Shown piece after piece: positions 63,630 through 64,000 of a DNA stretch of 64,000 bases. Position numbers and translations under genes: made by a program. The stretch covers positions 236,084-300,083 of the forward strand of contig NZ_JAPNLJ010000006.1 in NCBI RefSeq assembly GCF_026627445.1, read 5' to 3'. Below the pieces are notes generated by a model that was given only the letters and a program-made list of their open reading frames with translations, ran no database searches and was not told the DNA's origin. The stretch comes from Streptomyces sp. H27-H1. Lineage in GTDB: Bacteria; Actinomycetota; Actinomycetes; Streptomycetales; Streptomycetaceae. The number at the start of each line of letters is the position of its first letter. The stretch's first letter is position 1.

Positions 63630-64000
63630 ATGACCGATGCGCTTGCCGGGGCCAGTGTGAGCGCCGGAACCGCCGTGACCGATCCGGCCGTCGTGCCCGA
63701 TGCGCCTGCCGTGACCGATGCGCCTGCCGGGACCGCCCGCGCCGCCGACCGGCTCGATCCCGCCGCCCGCCCCTACGCCGACGCCCTGGCCGCCCTCTTC
63801 CCCGATCTCGGGGGCCGGGTCACCGACGCCGAGGAGGCCCGCCGGATCCTCGCCGCCGCGCCCCGGGCGGCCCGGCCCGCCGCCGTGGGCGCCGTGGAGG
63901 ACCGGGAGGTCCCCGGGCCGCCCGGGGCGCCGCCGGTCCCGGTGCGGGTCTACCACCCCGACCCGGAGCGGTGGCCGGGGCGCCGGGCGGCCCGGGTGTT
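63630..64000 (+). CDS. Alpha/beta hydrolase, 5' part (continues past window)
   Basis: From ATG 63630 the frame is open to the window end. The first ~40 residues are Ala/Asp/Pro-rich with repeated VTDAPA/VPDAPA elements encoded by short direct repeats. The following RLDPAARPYADALAALFPD, DREVPGPPGAPPVPVRVYHPD is typical of the N-terminal region of fold-3 (lipase/acetylesterase type) hydrolases. Catalytic residues lie outside the window. The 10-bp gap suggests an operon with the LLM oxidoreductase. Confidence 0.65.
   Translation, partial: MTDALAGASVSAGTAVTDPAVVPDAPAVTDAPAGTARAADRLDPAARPYADALAALFPDLGGRVTDAEEARRILAAAPRAARPAAVGAVEDREVPGPPGAPPVPVRVYHPDPERWPGRRAARV

Overview
The window is a GC-rich actinobacterial chromosome segment, almost certainly Streptomyces. 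The signs are third-codon-position GC bias, frequent GTG (and one TTG) starts with GGAGG-type ribosome binding sites, a cvnABCD conservon, a DUF6397 protein, a DUF3516 Ski2-like helicase, and dense families of small regulators. No rRNA, tRNA, CRISPR array, phage module or replication origin was seen.

Layout. 1-5.1 kb: the N-terminal 717 codons of a SNF2 helicase, a small membrane protein, a MOSC protein, a hypothetical and a methyltransferase. 5.3-12.8 kb: an MHYT membrane sensor, the four-gene conservon (atypical kinase, roadblock, DUF742, Ras-like GTPase), a pyridoxamine-oxidase-fold enzyme, a second roadblock protein, DUF6397 and YchJ. 12.8-17.3 kb: acyl-CoA thioesterase II, the Ski2-like helicase and a membrane hydrolase. 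17.4-26.7 kb: a two-gene ABC exporter whose subunits carry complementary degenerate ATP sites, a frameshifted D-lactate dehydrogenase-type flavin/Fe-S enzyme, and a MarR regulator divergent from a homomeric ABC exporter. 26.8-32.5 kb: MltG, a flavin monooxygenase-like enzyme, a decayed SsuD-like oxidoreductase, a P450, a HAD phosphatase and an Lrp regulator.

32.5-38.2 kb looks like a reduced light-response module: a DUF1295 membrane protein, an SDR-DUF2867 protein, DNA photolyase, a CarH/LitR-type MerR with B12-domain motifs (frameshifted), and an ECF sigma factor. 38.3-42.8 kb: histidine phosphatase, APC permease, universal stress protein and FUSC. 42.7-46.8 kb: a cysteine-bearing LuxR-type regulator, a small helical protein, a bacterial nitric oxide synthase and a lactonase-type propeller, closed by a perfect 27-bp-stem hairpin.

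46.9-51.6 kb is the most rearranged part: a CbiX-like protein without its metal histidines, an intact uracil-DNA glycosylase facing a decayed inverted partial copy of itself, a transposase remnant fused to a decapitated vWA gene, and a MITE-like element that supplies the stop codon of a frameshifted beta-propeller gene. 51.7-64 kb: an ArsR-controlled old yellow enzyme with a three-palindrome operator array, ferredoxin reductase, a DUF305/LVIVD pair, TetR, PAP2 phosphatase, M56 peptidase/DUF5134, GNAT, a phosphodiesterase, a PadR/LLM pair, and the start of an alpha/beta hydrolase.

Two themes recur. First, at least four and probably five reading frames are broken by apparent single-base indels, which may be real decay or consensus errors. 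Second, short tandem duplications sit exactly on or beside stop codons of several genes.
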